Source: Parasulfuritortus sp037439465 (GTDB lineage: Bacteria > Pseudomonadota > Gammaproteobacteria > Burkholderiales > Thiobacillaceae). Taken from it: 64,000 bases of DNA. The stretch spans positions 124,001-188,000 of the forward strand of contig JBBIVX010000001.1 of the NCBI GenBank assembly GCA_037439465.1, in the 5' to 3' direction. The notes below the pieces were generated by a model that made no database searches, was not told the origin of the DNA, and saw only the letters and a program-made list of their open reading frames with translations. Of this stretch, positions 43,751 through 52,996 are shown piece after piece. Position 1 is the first letter of the stretch. The number at the start of each line of letters is the position of its first letter. Made by a program: the position numbers and the translations under genes.

Positions 43751-46700
43751 TCAAGCCATAGCGATGAGCTCGTCGAGTGCCACCGGCGTATGCAGTGCAT
43801 AGCCCTGGCCATAATCCACCCCCAACGCCTCTAGCATGGTCAGTATGCCAGGTGTGGCGGCGAATTCGGCCACCGTCTTCATGCCCAGTGAATGGCCGAT
43901 ATCGTTCATCGATTTGACTATGGCCTGGAGGTCGGGCTCGTCCACCATATCCTTCACGAACATGCCGTCTATCTTCAGGGTGTCTGTCTTCAGGTTGCGC
44001 AGATAGTTGTAGGAAGCATTGCCACTGCCGAAATCGTCGATGCAGAACTTGCAGCCGTAGTGGCGAATCTGGCTGATGAACTGCTGGGCGCAGCTATAGC
44101 CGGAGAGGGTCGCGGTTTCGGTGATCTCGAACATGATCTTTTCGGCCGGGATGTCGCCGCCGGCGAGTTCACGCTGCAGGGTGGAGAGCACTTCCGGATC
44201 GGCGAGCGATTGGGCCGAGAGATTGATGGAGAATCCGCCAAGGGCGCGGAACGCCTCGCCATGGGCGCGGATCCAACGGAAAATGCGGCCGATGACCCAC
44301 AGGTCCACGTCGCGCGCCCGCTTCCAGTGCTCGGCGGCCTGGATGAAGGCTTGTGGCGAGATTGGGTTGCCGCTGTCGTCGCGGATGCCCAACAGGATTT
44401 CGTAATAGGGGGTGAGAGAGGCCGACTCCCGCAGCGGGGTGATGCGTTGGCCGCGCAGGTAGAGGACATCGTCGGACAGCATGGCATCGATGCGGCCGGC
44501 CCACTCCATTACTGACTCCCGTTCCTGCAGGCGGGTATCGGAGTCTTCATACACTTCCACCCGGTTGCGCCCCTGCGCCTTGGCGGTGGCGCAGGCTGCG
44601 GCCGCCCGTCGCAGCGCTTCCGTGGGGGCGAGACTGCCGCGTTGGTAGTTGGCCAGTCCGAGGTTGATATCAATGCCGAAACTCTGCTGCGCATGCCGGA
44701 AGTGATAGCCTTGCATGGCATTCAACAGGTTGGATGCCAGCCGCCGCCCGGCCTCGGCGTCCAGGTTGGGCAGGAAGAGGGCGAAGACGCCGTCGCCGAA
44801 GCTGGCAAGCAGGTCGCGGGGGCCGACCAGCGGCTGGATGAAGGCGGCCAGGTTGCGCATCAACAGTTCGCCCGCCGCTACCCCGCAATTGTCGAGTATG
44901 ACCTGGAAAGGCGCGAATTCGAGTATGCCGCAGAGGTAGCGCTCAGCATCACCATTTTCTGGTGTCAGACGTTGCGTGAGCGCCTGTTCGAGACCGCGCC
45001 GATTCAACAGCCCGGTCACCGGATCATGGCAGGCCTGGTCGGAAAGCCGGCGGTACAGACTATCGATAATGCCGTATTCCGAGCGTTCGAGCAGCGGCAG
45101 ATCGCGGCTTTCGGTGGGGGTGATGGCACCGCTGCGGAGTTGCCCCGAGAACTGGGCGATGGAGAAATCGATTTTACGGGTGGCAGAACGGTTGACGAAG
45201 GCGTAGGTTGCCGCGGGTTGACTTTGCCAAATGAGTTGCATCGGTACGCTCTGGCCGTCGCTGGCGATAGTCCACCAGTCACCGAGGAGCAGCGGCGCCG
45301 GCAGGGTGGCCGTCGGCGGTTCCTGTGTTTTTCCTGCCGTTTTCGCGGCGGCGAACCAGTCGACGGGAACCTGCACACTGTCGGTGGTGGCCGGCGACGT
45401 ACCCAGGAAAACGGCGAACTGCTGCAGGAAACGCTCGCGCTGTGGCACGTCGATATTGACCTGGCGCAAGCCGCCCGCGATCTCATCCAGCCACGTGTTG
45501 GCAGGCGTTCCGGCGGCGTTTTGTGCCGACCCGGGTAGTTCCGTCCGGTCTGCCAGTTCTTCCAGCAGGTCCAGCCCGCGTGCCCAGCCGGCCTCGTCCC
45601 CACGTGCCGCCAGGAGTATGAGATAGTGCTGCCAGCCCTGTTCCAATAGCTGCAGTATCGGCTTCGGCAAGCGGCGATTGGCGATACGGGCATTGAGTGC
45701 CTCGGCCGTCTTCCGCCGCGCCCGGCGTATCCTTTCCTGTCCCTCGCAGGCCTCCTGATAGGCGGCGACATGCTGCTGGCGCAGGCGCAGGGGCTGCTTC
45801 AGCAATTTTTCCAGACTGGTGCACGCTTGCTCGTAAGCGCCAGGGCCGGCGGCGGCCTGGGCCAGGGCCTGATCAATGATGGAACCCGACAGCTCCTTCA
45901 ATACCGGGTCGAGGATTCGCCCCTGGTCGTCGGCCACCACGGCGAGGCGATCGACCAGATTGAACAGCCGGCCGAGGGAATGGTTGGGCTGGAGGACATC
46001 CTCACCGCGCAGCAGGGCCTCGTAGAGCGGCCTTTCCAGCTTGCGCAGCAGTACATCGATGTCGGATTGGGGCGTATGTTCGGCGATGGCCTGACCGAAC
46101 AAATGGGTCATCGCCCCCATCTTTTCGCGATAGGGCAGCGGCAGTTGCCCGGCCAGATCGGCGCGCTCCAGCAACGTCTGCATCCAGTCGCTCAGTGAGG
46201 TTTGCGGCGGCATGGCGCTGGCGGACGGCAGCGCCGCCATCAAGGCGTTCAACTGCGGTGTCGCCAGCATGGGCGGGGTCACAGTTGCCGGCATCGATGC
46301 GCGGCCGGAGTCCGCCGGCATTTGTGCGAACAGGTGCAGGGTCTGCTCCAGCAGCGAGAGGATGTGCGGCAGTGCAATATTCGCGCCGGCCTCGACACCG
46401 CCCTGAGGTGCAGGCGCGGCAGCCGTCGTGATATCGGGCGGCGTTGCCGGTAAGCCGCTGGCCGGGACGTTGGGGTAGAGAGCAAACAGTCGCTCGGCAA
46501 TCTCGGCTAATCTGGAGACTTGCTGATCGGCCTCAGCCGGTTCCCGGGTTGGAAGGCTACCTGGCTGTCCCGGCGGCTGGCTGGGGACGGTAGCAGGGGC
46601 CACAGGGCGGTGCCGCGCCGCCGGCGTGACGGGCTTGAGCGGGGCGAGCAGTTGGTTGAAGCGATCGTAAAGGGTACCGTACCCCGCGGCCAGGGCGGCG

Positions 46701-47617
46701 CCGAACTGCTTGTAGAGCAGTTTGCGCATGGCGCTGTTGAAGTCCATCTCACGCAGTGATTCCCGGAACGCCAGGCATACGGTCTCCGGGCCGAAGGGGT
46801 CGTTATGCCGGTCGATGACGACCGGGGACAAATGTCCGAAGCGTTGCGCAAACTGGAACATCCCAGTGCGGAGATCGGCTTCGAGGTGGTTGAAGACGGC
46901 GGCGATGTTAAGCCAGTCCTCGAAGCTGTCATCGTCGAGCAGTGACAGTTCGGTCTGCCCGATGGCCTGTTCCTGGCCGGCCTCGGTTTCCCCGAGGTGG
47001 TGCATTTTTTCCACCAGGATGGAGAAATGGCGCACGCTGATTTCCTGTTTGCGCCGCAAAAGATCGGAAAGACCGTTTAGATAGCGCGAGTGATCCGACA
47101 GCGGTAGCGAGGCGGTATCCCGATCCAGCAACGTGGATTCGACCCCCATGAAGAAATGGCCCCATGCCTGTTCCAGAAAATGCCGGAACAGGTTGACGCA
47201 GTCGCGTTGTATGGAGATCGATTCCTCGTGGAGCAGGCCGGAGTGGCTCGATTCGGCGGCGAGCAGTCTGGCGCGTGCCTGGTGGAGTGCCTGATAAACC
47301 TCGGCCGGCATCGCCTCGGACTGGAAACCGAGGCCATCGTTTTCATGCTGGCGCAATCTGCCCTGCAATCGATAGGGTTGTGGTCGGTCCGCCAAGACGA
47401 TCGAAAGCACGGCATCAATGGCTGCCTCTGCCGTGGCGGCTGGCGGCAGGTGCGCAGCCGCCGTCGCGTCAAGGGGGAAAAGATTCAGCCCGCGCTCGCT
47501 GAAATCGCGGATTTCACAGTTCAGGCCGGACCCATCCGGAAACGTCAGCGTCGCGATCTGGCGTGTCTTCAGGCGCGTGTGGCGGCGCTGTATGTCGGGA
47601 GCGTCTGGCGTATTCAT
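43751..47617 (-). CDS. PilZ-DUF1631-GGDEF-EAL protein, predicted c-di-GMP phosphodiesterase
   Basis: A 1288-residue cytoplasmic protein. Residues 8-110 form a PilZ domain (RRHTRLKTR, then DFSERGL, the c-di-GMP motif). A long DUF1631 region follows to about 850. The GGDEF domain is degenerate: the active loop reads SFGDGVFALFLP, so no cyclase activity is expected. The EAL domain keeps the residues needed for hydrolysis: EIL in place of EAL, SINLSAQSL, EITETATL, CIDDFGSG, LKIDGMF, TVAEFA and GQGYAL. It probably senses c-di-GMP by PilZ and cleaves it. Start MNTPDAPDIQRRHTR is preferred to one 14 codons upstream. Monocistronic by position. Confidence 0.9.
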   Translation of the reverse strand: MNTPDAPDIQRRHTRLKTRQIATLTFPDGSGLNCEIRDFSERGLNLFPLDATAAAHLPPAATAEAAIDAVLSIVLADRPQPYRLQGRLRQHENDGLGFQSEAMPAEVYQALHQARARLLAAESSHSGLLHEESISIQRDCVNLFRHFLEQAWGHFFMGVESTLLDRDTASLPLSDHSRYLNGLSDLLRRKQEISVRHFSILVEKMHHLGETEAGQEQAIGQTELSLLDDDSFEDWLNIAAVFNHLEADLRTGMFQFAQRFGHLSPVVIDRHNDPFGPETVCLAFRESLREMDFNSAMRKLLYKQFGAALAAGYGTLYDRFNQLLAPLKPVTPAARHRPVAPATVPSQPPGQPGSLPTREPAEADQQVSRLAEIAERLFALYPNVPASGLPATPPDITTAAAPAPQGGVEAGANIALPHILSLLEQTLHLFAQMPADSGRASMPATVTPPMLATPQLNALMAALPSASAMPPQTSLSDWMQTLLERADLAGQLPLPYREKMGAMTHLFGQAIAEHTPQSDIDVLLRKLERPLYEALLRGEDVLQPNHSLGRLFNLVDRLAVVADDQGRILDPVLKELSGSIIDQALAQAAAGPGAYEQACTSLEKLLKQPLRLRQQHVAAYQEACEGQERIRRARRKTAEALNARIANRRLPKPILQLLEQGWQHYLILLAARGDEAGWARGLDLLEELADRTELPGSAQNAAGTPANTWLDEIAGGLRQVNIDVPQRERFLQQFAVFLGTSPATTDSVQVPVDWFAAAKTAGKTQEPPTATLPAPLLLGDWWTIASDGQSVPMQLIWQSQPAATYAFVNRSATRKIDFSIAQFSGQLRSGAITPTESRDLPLLERSEYGIIDSLYRRLSDQACHDPVTGLLNRRGLEQALTQRLTPENGDAERYLCGILEFAPFQVILDNCGVAAGELLMRNLAAFIQPLVGPRDLLASFGDGVFALFLPNLDAEAGRRLASNLLNAMQGYHFRHAQQSFGIDINLGLANYQRGSLAPTEALRRAAAACATAKAQGRNRVEVYEDSDTRLQERESVMEWAGRIDAMLSDDVLYLRGQRITPLRESASLTPYYEILLGIRDDSGNPISPQAFIQAAEHWKRARDVDLWVIGRIFRWIRAHGEAFRALGGFSINLSAQSLADPEVLSTLQRELAGGDIPAEKIMFEITETATLSGYSCAQQFISQIRHYGCKFCIDDFGSGNASYNYLRNLKTDTLKIDGMFVKDMVDEPDLQAIVKSMNDIGHSLGMKTVAEFAATPGILTMLEALGVDYGQGYALHTPVALDELIAMA

Positions 47618-47685
47618 GCGCGTACCTACAGGGACGACCTCCAAGGTTAACCAAGCCAAGTTTACCTACTTGCCCGCCTCCTGTT

Positions 47686-47705
47686 ACGTTGGAATTTGCC
47701 AACGT
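47686..47705 (-). terminator. Seven-pair hairpin after the SDR gene
   Basis: ACGTTGG (47686-47692) and CCAACGT (47699-47705) pair perfectly around a six-base loop, 22 bases beyond the SDR stop and 69 bases before the PilZ protein start. No T-run, so it may be a leader hairpin for the PilZ gene rather than a terminator. Confidence 0.35.
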
Positions 47706-47726
47706 GGGCGCGGAGCATGGCGGCGA

Positions 47727-48515
47727 TTATGATCCTATATGTAGTTTATCCAGACCATTCCTGCTGAAGGACCAGAGCCCATGGTCGGCGAAGGTCTCGG
47801 TGCCGGCCATCATGTCCGCCAGATCGTTCGCCAGGGCCCCGGCGCTGGGCAATCGGTTCTTGGCCTCGCCGGGATGGCTTTGGGCCCGTTGCGGTGTGTC
47901 GATGGGACCGGGGATGACGAGGTGGACATGCAGGTTGGCGACGTCCGCCCATTCCTCCGCCAGGATGCGGTAATAGGCCTCAAGCGCGGCCTTGCTGACT
48001 GCGAAACCGCCCCAGTAGGCGGCAGGAGCGTGGCCATGGGTCTCACCCACCAGGATCACCGTGGCGGTCGCCGCGGCCGTGAGCAGCGGCAAACAGGCAC
48101 GGTTGATAGCAAACGGCGCCAGGCAGTTGACCTTGTATTGCCGTAACCACTGGGCGGGTGTTTGCTGGCGGAGCGGACTGGGGCTCTCGAAGGTGGCGGC
48201 GCAATGCAGGATGCCGTCGAGTCGGCCCAGTTGCGTGTCGAGGGCCAGGGCCAGGCTGGCGAAATCATGTTCGTCCGCCTTTTCCAGATCCATGCAGAAT
48301 ATCGCCGGTAATGGCCCGCCGGCCGCCACGATCTCGTCATAGACCTTTTCCAGTTTGCCGGTTGTACGCCCGACCAGGACCACGGTGGCAGCGCGCCGGG
48401 CGAAGGCCAGTGCCGCGGCACGGCCCAGACCCTGACCGGCACCGGTGACCAGTATGACCCGCTCCTTGAGCCATGGCTGGCGGCTACTTTCTGGCGGTGT
48501 AGATAGACTCTGCAT
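47727..48515 (-). CDS. YciK-like short-chain dehydrogenase fold protein lacking the catalytic Tyr
   Basis: A 262-residue SDR: LKERVILVTGAGQGLGRAAA binds the nucleotide, LHCAATF and KVN130 are present. At the catalytic site the usual Ser and Tyr are Glu158 and Phe171 (AYWGGFAVSK, with Lys175 kept). Standard reductase chemistry is therefore doubtful. ATG 48515 overlaps the end of hpnE by 32 bases, making it the fourth gene of the hpnC-hpnD-hpnE unit. The nearest named relative is E. coli YciK. It might be a binding or structural partner in squalene synthesis; that is only an inference from coupling. Confidence 0.85.
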   Translation of the reverse strand: MQSLSTPPESSRQPWLKERVILVTGAGQGLGRAAALAFARRAATVVLVGRTTGKLEKVYDEIVAAGGPLPAIFCMDLEKADEHDFASLALALDTQLGRLDGILHCAATFESPSPLRQQTPAQWLRQYKVNCLAPFAINRACLPLLTAAATATVILVGETHGHAPAAYWGGFAVSKAALEAYYRILAEEWADVANLHVHLVIPGPIDTPQRAQSHPGEAKNRLPSAGALANDLADMMAGTETFADHGLWSFSRNGLDKLHIGS

Positions 48516-49800
48516 CCTTTGGTTTTTCGGCAAGTATCGACCGGCTGCATTGTATCCCGCTGCGTACCGCGCCTTCGAGGGTGGCGGGGTAGTCGCCGGC
48601 CGTGTAGTCGCCGGCCAGGTACAAGCCGGGCAGGGCAGTGGCATTGATCGGGCGATCGAGATTGGGCAGACAGGCGAAGGTGGCGCGTTTCTCGGTGATG
48701 ACCTGCTGCCGCAGTGGCGGCGGCAGCGCTGGCCACAATCGGCGCAACTGGCTGTCCGTCCGATACGCCAGCACATCGGCGGGCAGAGACTGGTGTGCGC
48801 CTTCGGCACTGACGACAACGGCGACCAGGCCTGCGCCCAAGTCGCTGCGGTCGAAAACCCACTGGCCGGGGCCGTCCTTCAGGCCCAGCATGGGGAAAGG
48901 AAGGCGCGGCACTTGCGCATAGCGTAACCAGATCGTGGTGATCGGTTGCCAGCGCAGGGCGGCCAGTTGCTGGCGCAGGCTGTCGAGGACGGGTACTGCC
49001 GGCAGCAGCCTGGCCGCCTGGGCGGGATGTACGGCGCAGACCAGATGGCGGTATACGGCCTGGCGGTCATCCAGGCGGAAACCGCCAGCCGTCGGGTGGA
49101 TCTGGCGTATCCGCGCGCCCAGGCGGATTTCGCTGCCGTGTCGCGCCAGCCAGGCCATGGCGGGGGCGGCAAAGAGCGCGTCCAAAGGAGCGCGGGGCAA
49201 CAGCAATTCACTGTCGCGGCGACCGCTGCCCAGACTGTCGCGTAGCACATGACAGAAGACTTGGGCGGAGGCGGTGGCGATGGGCGTGTTCAGCGCTGCC
49301 AGACAGAGCGGTTGCCACAAGTGCCCGATCAGCCGCTCGCCCTGGCCGTGATAGGCCAGCAAGGTGGCCACGCTGCAATCCGCTGCCAGGCGGTAGTGAG
49401 TGGCGCGCAGCCTGGCCAGCAGCCGCGCCGTCTGCCACTTTTCGCGCCAGCCAAGGCCGGTGGCGGTGATCAGGGCGGCGGCCAGATGCAGGGGCGCGGG
49501 CAGGGGCGGTGCCCGCAGGCGAAAATCGGGGGGCATGTGCCACTGCAGCGGCAGTCGTTCCAGCCGCTCGGCCGTGCCTACCCTGTGTAGTAGCCGCAGG
49601 GTTTCGCGGTAGGCGCCAAGCAGCAGGTGTTGGCCATTGTCGATCTCCAGACCCTGCCAAGGGATACTACGGGCGCGGCCGCCTGCCTGCCTGGCCGATT
49701 CGTAAATGGTGACGGCGCGGCCGGCGGCGGCGAGTTCCAGGGCGCAGGCGAGGCCGGCCCAGCCAGCCCCGATGATGGCTATGCCCGGCCGCTCAGCCAC
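48484..49800 (-). CDS. hpnE: HpnE, hydroxysqualene dehydroxylase
   Basis: A 438-residue flavoprotein of the amine oxidase/phytoene desaturase type: IAIIGAGWAGLACALELAAA binds FAD, followed by YESARQAGGRARS and DNGQHLLLGAYRETLRLLHR, typical of HpnE. The C-terminus has LPGLYLAGDYTAGDYPATLE. It reduces hydroxysqualene to squalene. The start is GTG at 49800, within the last 22 bases of hpnD; the open frame further upstream is only a shadow of hpnD. Order hpnCDE is complete and coupled. Confidence 0.94.
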   Translation of the reverse strand: MAERPGIAIIGAGWAGLACALELAAAGRAVTIYESARQAGGRARSIPWQGLEIDNGQHLLLGAYRETLRLLHRVGTAERLERLPLQWHMPPDFRLRAPPLPAPLHLAAALITATGLGWREKWQTARLLARLRATHYRLAADCSVATLLAYHGQGERLIGHLWQPLCLAALNTPIATASAQVFCHVLRDSLGSGRRDSELLLPRAPLDALFAAPAMAWLARHGSEIRLGARIRQIHPTAGGFRLDDRQAVYRHLVCAVHPAQAARLLPAVPVLDSLRQQLAALRWQPITTIWLRYAQVPRLPFPMLGLKDGPGQWVFDRSDLGAGLVAVVVSAEGAHQSLPADVLAYRTDSQLRRLWPALPPPLRQQVITEKRATFACLPNLDRPINATALPGLYLAGDYTAGDYPATLEGAVRSGIQCSRSILAEKPKDAESIYTARK

Positions 49801-50618
49801 GTCTTGACGGCCAGCCAGAACTGGCGGCCGGGGGGGATGGCGATGCGACAGCGCAGCACCGGGTAGCCGGCGAGGCGGATTTCTTCCAGCAAGGCCTGGT
49901 AGATGGCCGCCATGATCAGACCGGGGCGCTGGGCCTTGCGGTCGGCGGCGGGGAGCCGCGCCAGGGCCTGGTTGTAGGTCGCGCGGGCACGCTGATACTG
50001 GAACTCCAGCAGATGGCGGAAGGCTGCGCTGTCCCGGCCTTGCAGTATGTCCTGTGTGCTGACGCCGAACCGTGCCATTTCGTCCTGGGGCAGGTAGATG
50101 CGGTCGCGGCGGGCATCTTCGCCGACATCGCGGATGATGTTGGTGAGCTGGAAGGCGAGACCGAGCCGGGCGGCATAGTCGAGGGTGGCGGGTTCGCTGT
50201 GGCCGAAGATGCGGGCGGAAATCTCGCCGACCACACCGGCGACACGATGGCAGTAGAGCTGCAGCGATTCGAAATCGGAATAACGGACCGGGCCCAGATC
50301 CATGATCATGCCGTCGATGATCGCCTCCATCTGCGCGTGCGGCAGGTTGAACGGCCCGACGAACTCCCGCAGTGCGCGGGCGACCGGATGGCTCGGTTGG
50401 CCGCCATAGGCGCGGTCGAGTTCCTGGCGCCACCATTCCAGTTTGATGCGGGCAACGCCGGCATCGCGACAGTCGTCGACGACATCGTCCACCTCCCGGC
50501 AAAAACTGTAGAAGGCGGTGATGGCCCGGCGTTTGGCGGGTGCCAGGAAGCGAAAGGCGTAATAGAAACTGGAGCCGCTGGCGGCGGCCTTGTCGCGGCA
50601 ATATTGCTGTGGCGTCAA
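49779..50618 (-). CDS. hpnD: HpnD, presqualene diphosphate synthase
   Basis: A 279-residue trans-isoprenyl diphosphate synthase: FYYAFRFLAPAKRRAITAFY, first Asp motif FCREVDDVVDDC, RYSDFESLQLYCHRVAGVVG, and second Asp motif NIIRDVGEDARRDRIYLP. It condenses two farnesyl diphosphates to presqualene diphosphate. Its start overlaps the hpnC stop (ATGA, 50615-50618). It is homologous to HpnC and phytoene synthase; placement in hpnCDE and the motif spacing give the assignment. Confidence 0.95.
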   Translation of the reverse strand: MTPQQYCRDKAAASGSSFYYAFRFLAPAKRRAITAFYSFCREVDDVVDDCRDAGVARIKLEWWRQELDRAYGGQPSHPVARALREFVGPFNLPHAQMEAIIDGMIMDLGPVRYSDFESLQLYCHRVAGVVGEISARIFGHSEPATLDYAARLGLAFQLTNIIRDVGEDARRDRIYLPQDEMARFGVSTQDILQGRDSAAFRHLLEFQYQRARATYNQALARLPAADRKAQRPGLIMAAIYQALLEEIRLAGYPVLRCRIAIPPGRQFWLAVKTWLSGRA

Positions 50619-51517
50619 TGCTGACAGCCTTTGCTGCAGCCGCGGCCGGCACAGGGTGAGGCGGCGGGTCGCGACCGGGCGGTAAAAAGGGCGCGACGCA
50701 GGATGATGAGCCCGTCGATCGGCCCCAGGCGGGGACGGTGATGGAATATGTCGCCCTGGCTGGCGCGCAGTTTTTCCAGGATGCGCTGGCCGCCCAGGAT
50801 GATCAACCGCATCTCCAGCCCGAGGCGTCCCTTGAGGGCGCGACCGAGCGGCGAGCCGGCGGCCAATATACGCTCGGCGCGCTCGATCTGGACCTTCATG
50901 AATTGTTGCCAGAGGGCGTCGACGCGCCCCTCGGCGATCTGCCGTTCGCTGAGGCCGAGTCCCGCCATCTCGTCCTGGGGCAGATAGAGGCGGCCCTTGC
51001 GGTAATCGATGGCGACGTCCTGGAGGAAGTTGATGAGTTGCAGGGCGGAGCAGATGCCATCCGACCAGGCCAGGTGCCTGGGGTCGCTATCGCCATAGAG
51101 GGCGAGCAGCAGACGGCCGATGGGGTTGGCGGATTTACGGCAGTACTGCATGACTTCGCCGAAATCGGCATAGCGGTTTTTGCTGACATCCTGGCAGAAG
51201 GCATCGAGCAGGTCGTGGAAGGGGGCATAAGGCAGTCGGTGGTCGCGGATGACTTGCCCCAGGGCGATGTATAGCGGATCGTCCATCGTCTCGCCGCGTT
51301 CCAGCGCCCGCAGTTTTGCGCGCATCCCGGCAAGGGCAGCCAGGCGTGTTGCGGATGTGCTTTCGCCCTCGTCAGCGAGGTCGTCCGCGGCCCGCGCGAA
51401 GGCGTAGAGGATGCGCACCGGGCGGCGCAGATGGCCGGGCAGGATGATCGAGGCCACGGGAAAGTTTTCGTAGTGCCCGGCGTTGATAGGGTTGCTGCGG
51501 TTAGCGATGTCGTCCAT
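50615..51517 (-). CDS. hpnC: HpnC, hydroxysqualene synthase
   Basis: A 300-residue protein starting MDDIANRSNPINAGHYENFP, with VASIILPGHLRRPVRILYAF, the first Asp motif FARAADDLADEGES, YCRKSANPIGRLLLALYGD, and the second motif NFLQDVAIDYRKGRLYLPQD. It converts presqualene diphosphate to hydroxysqualene. First gene of the hpnCDE-SDR unit. The C-terminus ends in a Cys/Arg-rich tail (PCAGRGCSKGCQH), unusual for the family. The open frame upstream of 51517 is antisense to tig and not real. No squalene-hopene cyclase gene lies in the window. Confidence 0.95.
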   Translation of the reverse strand: MDDIANRSNPINAGHYENFPVASIILPGHLRRPVRILYAFARAADDLADEGESTSATRLAALAGMRAKLRALERGETMDDPLYIALGQVIRDHRLPYAPFHDLLDAFCQDVSKNRYADFGEVMQYCRKSANPIGRLLLALYGDSDPRHLAWSDGICSALQLINFLQDVAIDYRKGRLYLPQDEMAGLGLSERQIAEGRVDALWQQFMKVQIERAERILAAGSPLGRALKGRLGLEMRLIILGGQRILEKLRASQGDIFHHRPRLGPIDGLIILRRALFTARSRPAASPCAGRGCSKGCQH

Positions 51518-51557
51518 ATAAAACAATGGCTTGCTTTGCTTGGCCAGGAAAGGCCGG

Positions 51558-51586
51558 CTGACAGGGCGGGGCCGGTATATTACACT
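51558..51586 (+). promoter_or_regulatory. Possible sigma-70 promoter for tRNA-Leu
   Basis: CTGACA (51558-51563), 17 bases, TACACT (51581-51586), ending 11 bases before the mature tRNA. An overlapping TATATT at 51576 has poorer spacing. Confidence 0.4.
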
Positions 51587-51597
51587 TCGCCAGCTTG

Positions 51598-51682
51598 GCG
51601 AAAGTGGCGGAATTGGTAGACGCACTGGATTTAGGTTCCAGCGCCCCACGGCGTGGGGGTTCGAGTCCCCCCTTTCGCACCA
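51598..51682 (+). tRNA. tRNA-Leu (anticodon TAG)
   Basis: An 85-base class II tRNA: acceptor GCGAAAG pairs with CTTTCGC, the anticodon stem CTGGA/TCCAG holds loop TTTAGGT with anticodon TAG, the variable arm is GCCCCACGGCGT-like, and GGGGTTCGAGTCCCC is the T arm. CCA is encoded. It reads CUA and other CUN codons. Confidence 0.97.
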
Positions 51683-51709
51683 TAAATTTCCATCCAACAA
51701 GGAATAGTG

Positions 51710-52996
51710 ATGTCCGTGACCGTTGAAACACTGGAAGGCCTGGAGCGCAGGTTTACCCTGAATTTGAACTCGGCCGAAATCGAGGCCGAAGTGAGCAAGC
51801 GCCTGCAAAAACTGGCCAAGAGCGTGAAAATGGACGGATTCCGTCCCGGCAAGGCGCCGATGAAGCTGGTCACTGCCCGTTATGGCGGCGAGGTGCATGG
51901 CGAGGTCCTCGGTGATACCCTGCGTCAGCGCTTCGTCGAGGAGGCGCGGGTGCAGAAGATGGAGGTGGCGGGCTACCCTCGATTCACCCCGGCCGGCGAT
52001 GGCGCCTTCACCGCCACTTTCGAGGTGTTTCCGGTTATCACCCTGGGCGACGTCAGCCAGATCAAGGTCGAGCGTCCCGTGGCGTCGGTGAGCGACGCCG
52101 ACGTGGACCGCACCCTGGACGTACTGGGCAAACAGCGCGTCGAGTATCGTACCGTGCAGCGTGCCGCGCAGGAGGGCGACCGGGTCCATATCGATTATCT
52201 GGGCAAGATTGCCGGCGAGCCCTTCAAGGGTGGCGAGGCGCACGATTTCCCCATCATTCTGGGTGAAGGCCGTACCCTCAAGGATTTCGAGGGTAGCTTG
52301 ATGGGCATGCGGGCCGGCGAGAGCAAACACTTCGACGTGACCTTCCCCGAGGATTATTTCGCCAAGGAACTGGCCGGCAAAACGGCCACTTTCGAGGCCA
52401 ACGTAATCTCGGTCCATGCGCCGCATCTGCCGGAAGTGGATGATGAGTTTGCCCGCAGTCTCGGCATCCATGCGGGTGGGGTGGCCAAACTGCGTGAGGA
52501 AATCGCCGCCAACCTGGAGCGCGAGGCCAAGCGACGGGTCCTGGCCCAGGTCAAGGAGCAGGTCATGGATGGTCTGCTCGCCATTACCCCCTTCGATGTC
52601 CCCAAGGGGCTCGTGGCCATGGAATGCCAGACCATGCTGGAGCGGGCGATCGGCGACTTGAAGGCGCGCGGCATGAAGGAGCAGGACATCAAACTGGGGG
52701 CGGAGGTCTTCGAGCCCCAGGCTAAACGCCGGGTGGCGCTGAGTTTGCTGCTCAGCGGCTTCGCTGAGGCCAACAAGATCGTCGCCGAGGAGGACAAGGT
52801 CCGTGCCAAGGTGGAGGAATTCGCCCAGAACTATGAAGATCCCGCGGAAGTGGTCGCGTGGTACTATCAAAACACCGAGCGCATGCAAGACGTGCGGGCC
52901 ATGGTGGTTGAAGACAATGTGGTCGACTGGGTGCTGGCGCGGGCGCAGGTCAGCGATGTGCCCACCACCCTGGAAAAACTTATGGGGAAAGCCTGA
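51710..52996 (+). CDS. tig: Trigger factor
   Basis: A 428-residue ribosome-bound chaperone. The N-terminal ribosome-binding domain has KSVKMDGFRPGKAPMKLVTA (the FRxGK signature), the FKBP-like prolyl isomerase has GDRVHIDYLGKIAGEPFKGG, and the C-terminal helical arms follow. It shields nascent chains. ATG 51710 gives MSVTVETLEGLERRFTL after AAGGAA; a GTG one codon earlier is the alternative. Its stop overlaps clpP (TGATG at 52994-52998), the usual tig-clpPX-lon arrangement. Confidence 0.97.
   Translation: MSVTVETLEGLERRFTLNLNSAEIEAEVSKRLQKLAKSVKMDGFRPGKAPMKLVTARYGGEVHGEVLGDTLRQRFVEEARVQKMEVAGYPRFTPAGDGAFTATFEVFPVITLGDVSQIKVERPVASVSDADVDRTLDVLGKQRVEYRTVQRAAQEGDRVHIDYLGKIAGEPFKGGEAHDFPIILGEGRTLKDFEGSLMGMRAGESKHFDVTFPEDYFAKELAGKTATFEANVISVHAPHLPEVDDEFARSLGIHAGGVAKLREEIAANLEREAKRRVLAQVKEQVMDGLLAITPFDVPKGLVAMECQTMLERAIGDLKARGMKEQDIKLGAEVFEPQAKRRVALSLLLSGFAEANKIVAEEDKVRAKVEEFAQNYEDPAEVVAWYYQNTERMQDVRAMVVEDNVVDWVLARAQVSDVPTTLEKLMGKA

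Noticed and set aside
50615..52888. A 757-codon minus-strand frame spanning hpnC and running antisense through tig and tRNA-Leu
   Set aside because: Only the part from 51517 down matches HpnC; the rest lies opposite a conserved chaperone gene and a tRNA.
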